DNA from: WHTB01 sp050699035
GTDB taxonomy: Bacteria > Actinomycetota > Actinomycetes > Propionibacteriales > Nocardioidaceae
Reading direction: 5' to 3'
Length of the DNA: 13,601 nt
Assembly (NCBI GenBank): GCA_050699035.1
Contig: JBOHDE010000099.1
Span: 1-13,601 of the forward strand
Shown one piece after another: positions 13,542-13,601 of this stretch. Made by a program: the position numbers and the translations under genes. A model generated the notes under the pieces. That model did not search any database, had not been told where the DNA came from, and was given only the letters and a program-made list of their open reading frames with translations. Numbering within the stretch: the first letter of the stretch is position 1; each line of letters starts with the position of its first letter.

Positions 13542-13601
13542 TCAGTGGCCGGCTTCGTGCCAGGAGGCGCCGACGCCGACCGAGACGTCCAGGGGTACGG
13601 C
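13542..13601 (-). CDS. polA: DNA polymerase I, C-terminal 19 residues only
   Basis: The minus strand reads AVPLDVSVGVGASWHEAGH and then TGA (13544-13542). This matches the C-terminal pattern of bacterial DNA polymerase I: VPLxVxVGxGxxWxxAH, compared with the E. coli end VPLLVEVGSGENWDQAH. The rest of the gene lies beyond the window. Its position supports the call, because polA precedes rpsA on the same strand in other actinobacteria such as M. tuberculosis. The evidence is short but specific. Confidence 0.8.
   Translation of the reverse strand, partial: AVPLDVSVGVGASWHEAGH

Noticed and set aside
1..13601. Mobile elements, CRISPR arrays, tRNA/rRNA genes, att sites
   Set aside because: Reading both strands showed no transposase or integrase, no regularly spaced repeats, no tRNA-like cloverleaf and no flanking direct repeats around the sugar locus.

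Overview
The window looks like chromosomal DNA of a high-GC actinobacterium. Codons strongly prefer G or C in third position, and the RpsA has the actinobacterial four-S1-domain form with an acidic, Ala/Ser/Glu-rich tail. Several starts look leaderless, and the sugar ABC operon carries no ATPase gene. A Nocardioides/Kribbella-type organism (Propionibacteriales) is a reasonable guess, but the taxon is inference.

Left part (1-4686). A GlxA-type AraC-family regulator (minus strand, cut by the window edge) is divergent from a 53-residue membrane peptide; the 94 bp between them hold five TGGCA/TGCCA half-sites. A 19-bp hairpin terminator separates the small gene from rpsA (minus strand). Upstream of rpsA are an aminoglycoside-phosphotransferase-fold kinase (minus) and, divergent with start codons one base apart, a class I SAM methyltransferase (plus).

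Central and right part (4687-13460). This is a self-contained carbohydrate-utilisation locus. A plus-strand operon of six tightly packed genes encodes a LacI-family repressor, a lipoprotein sugar-binding protein, two ABC permeases, a GH130 enzyme and an AGE-family aldose-ketose isomerase. It is convergent with a minus-strand gene for a 691-residue secreted protein with a predicted helical toroid and C-terminal beta domains. The promoters of lacI and of the secreted-protein gene share the layout TTGACN-N8-CTAAACCGSTTYAG, a near-palindrome with the central CG usual for LacI operators. I infer one regulon: the secreted protein acts on an outside glycan, the ABC system imports the oligosaccharide, GH130 releases a sugar (most likely mannose or mannose-1-phosphate), and the isomerase converts free mannose to fructose.

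Right edge. The last 60 bases encode the C-terminus of DNA polymerase I (minus strand). polA and rpsA are adjacent and co-oriented in other actinobacteria such as Mycobacterium tuberculosis. Here they keep that orientation but are about 10.8 kb apart, with the sugar locus, kinase and methyltransferase in between. No tRNA, rRNA, CRISPR array, transposase or att-like repeat was seen, and no gene-free stretch exceeds about 180 bp.
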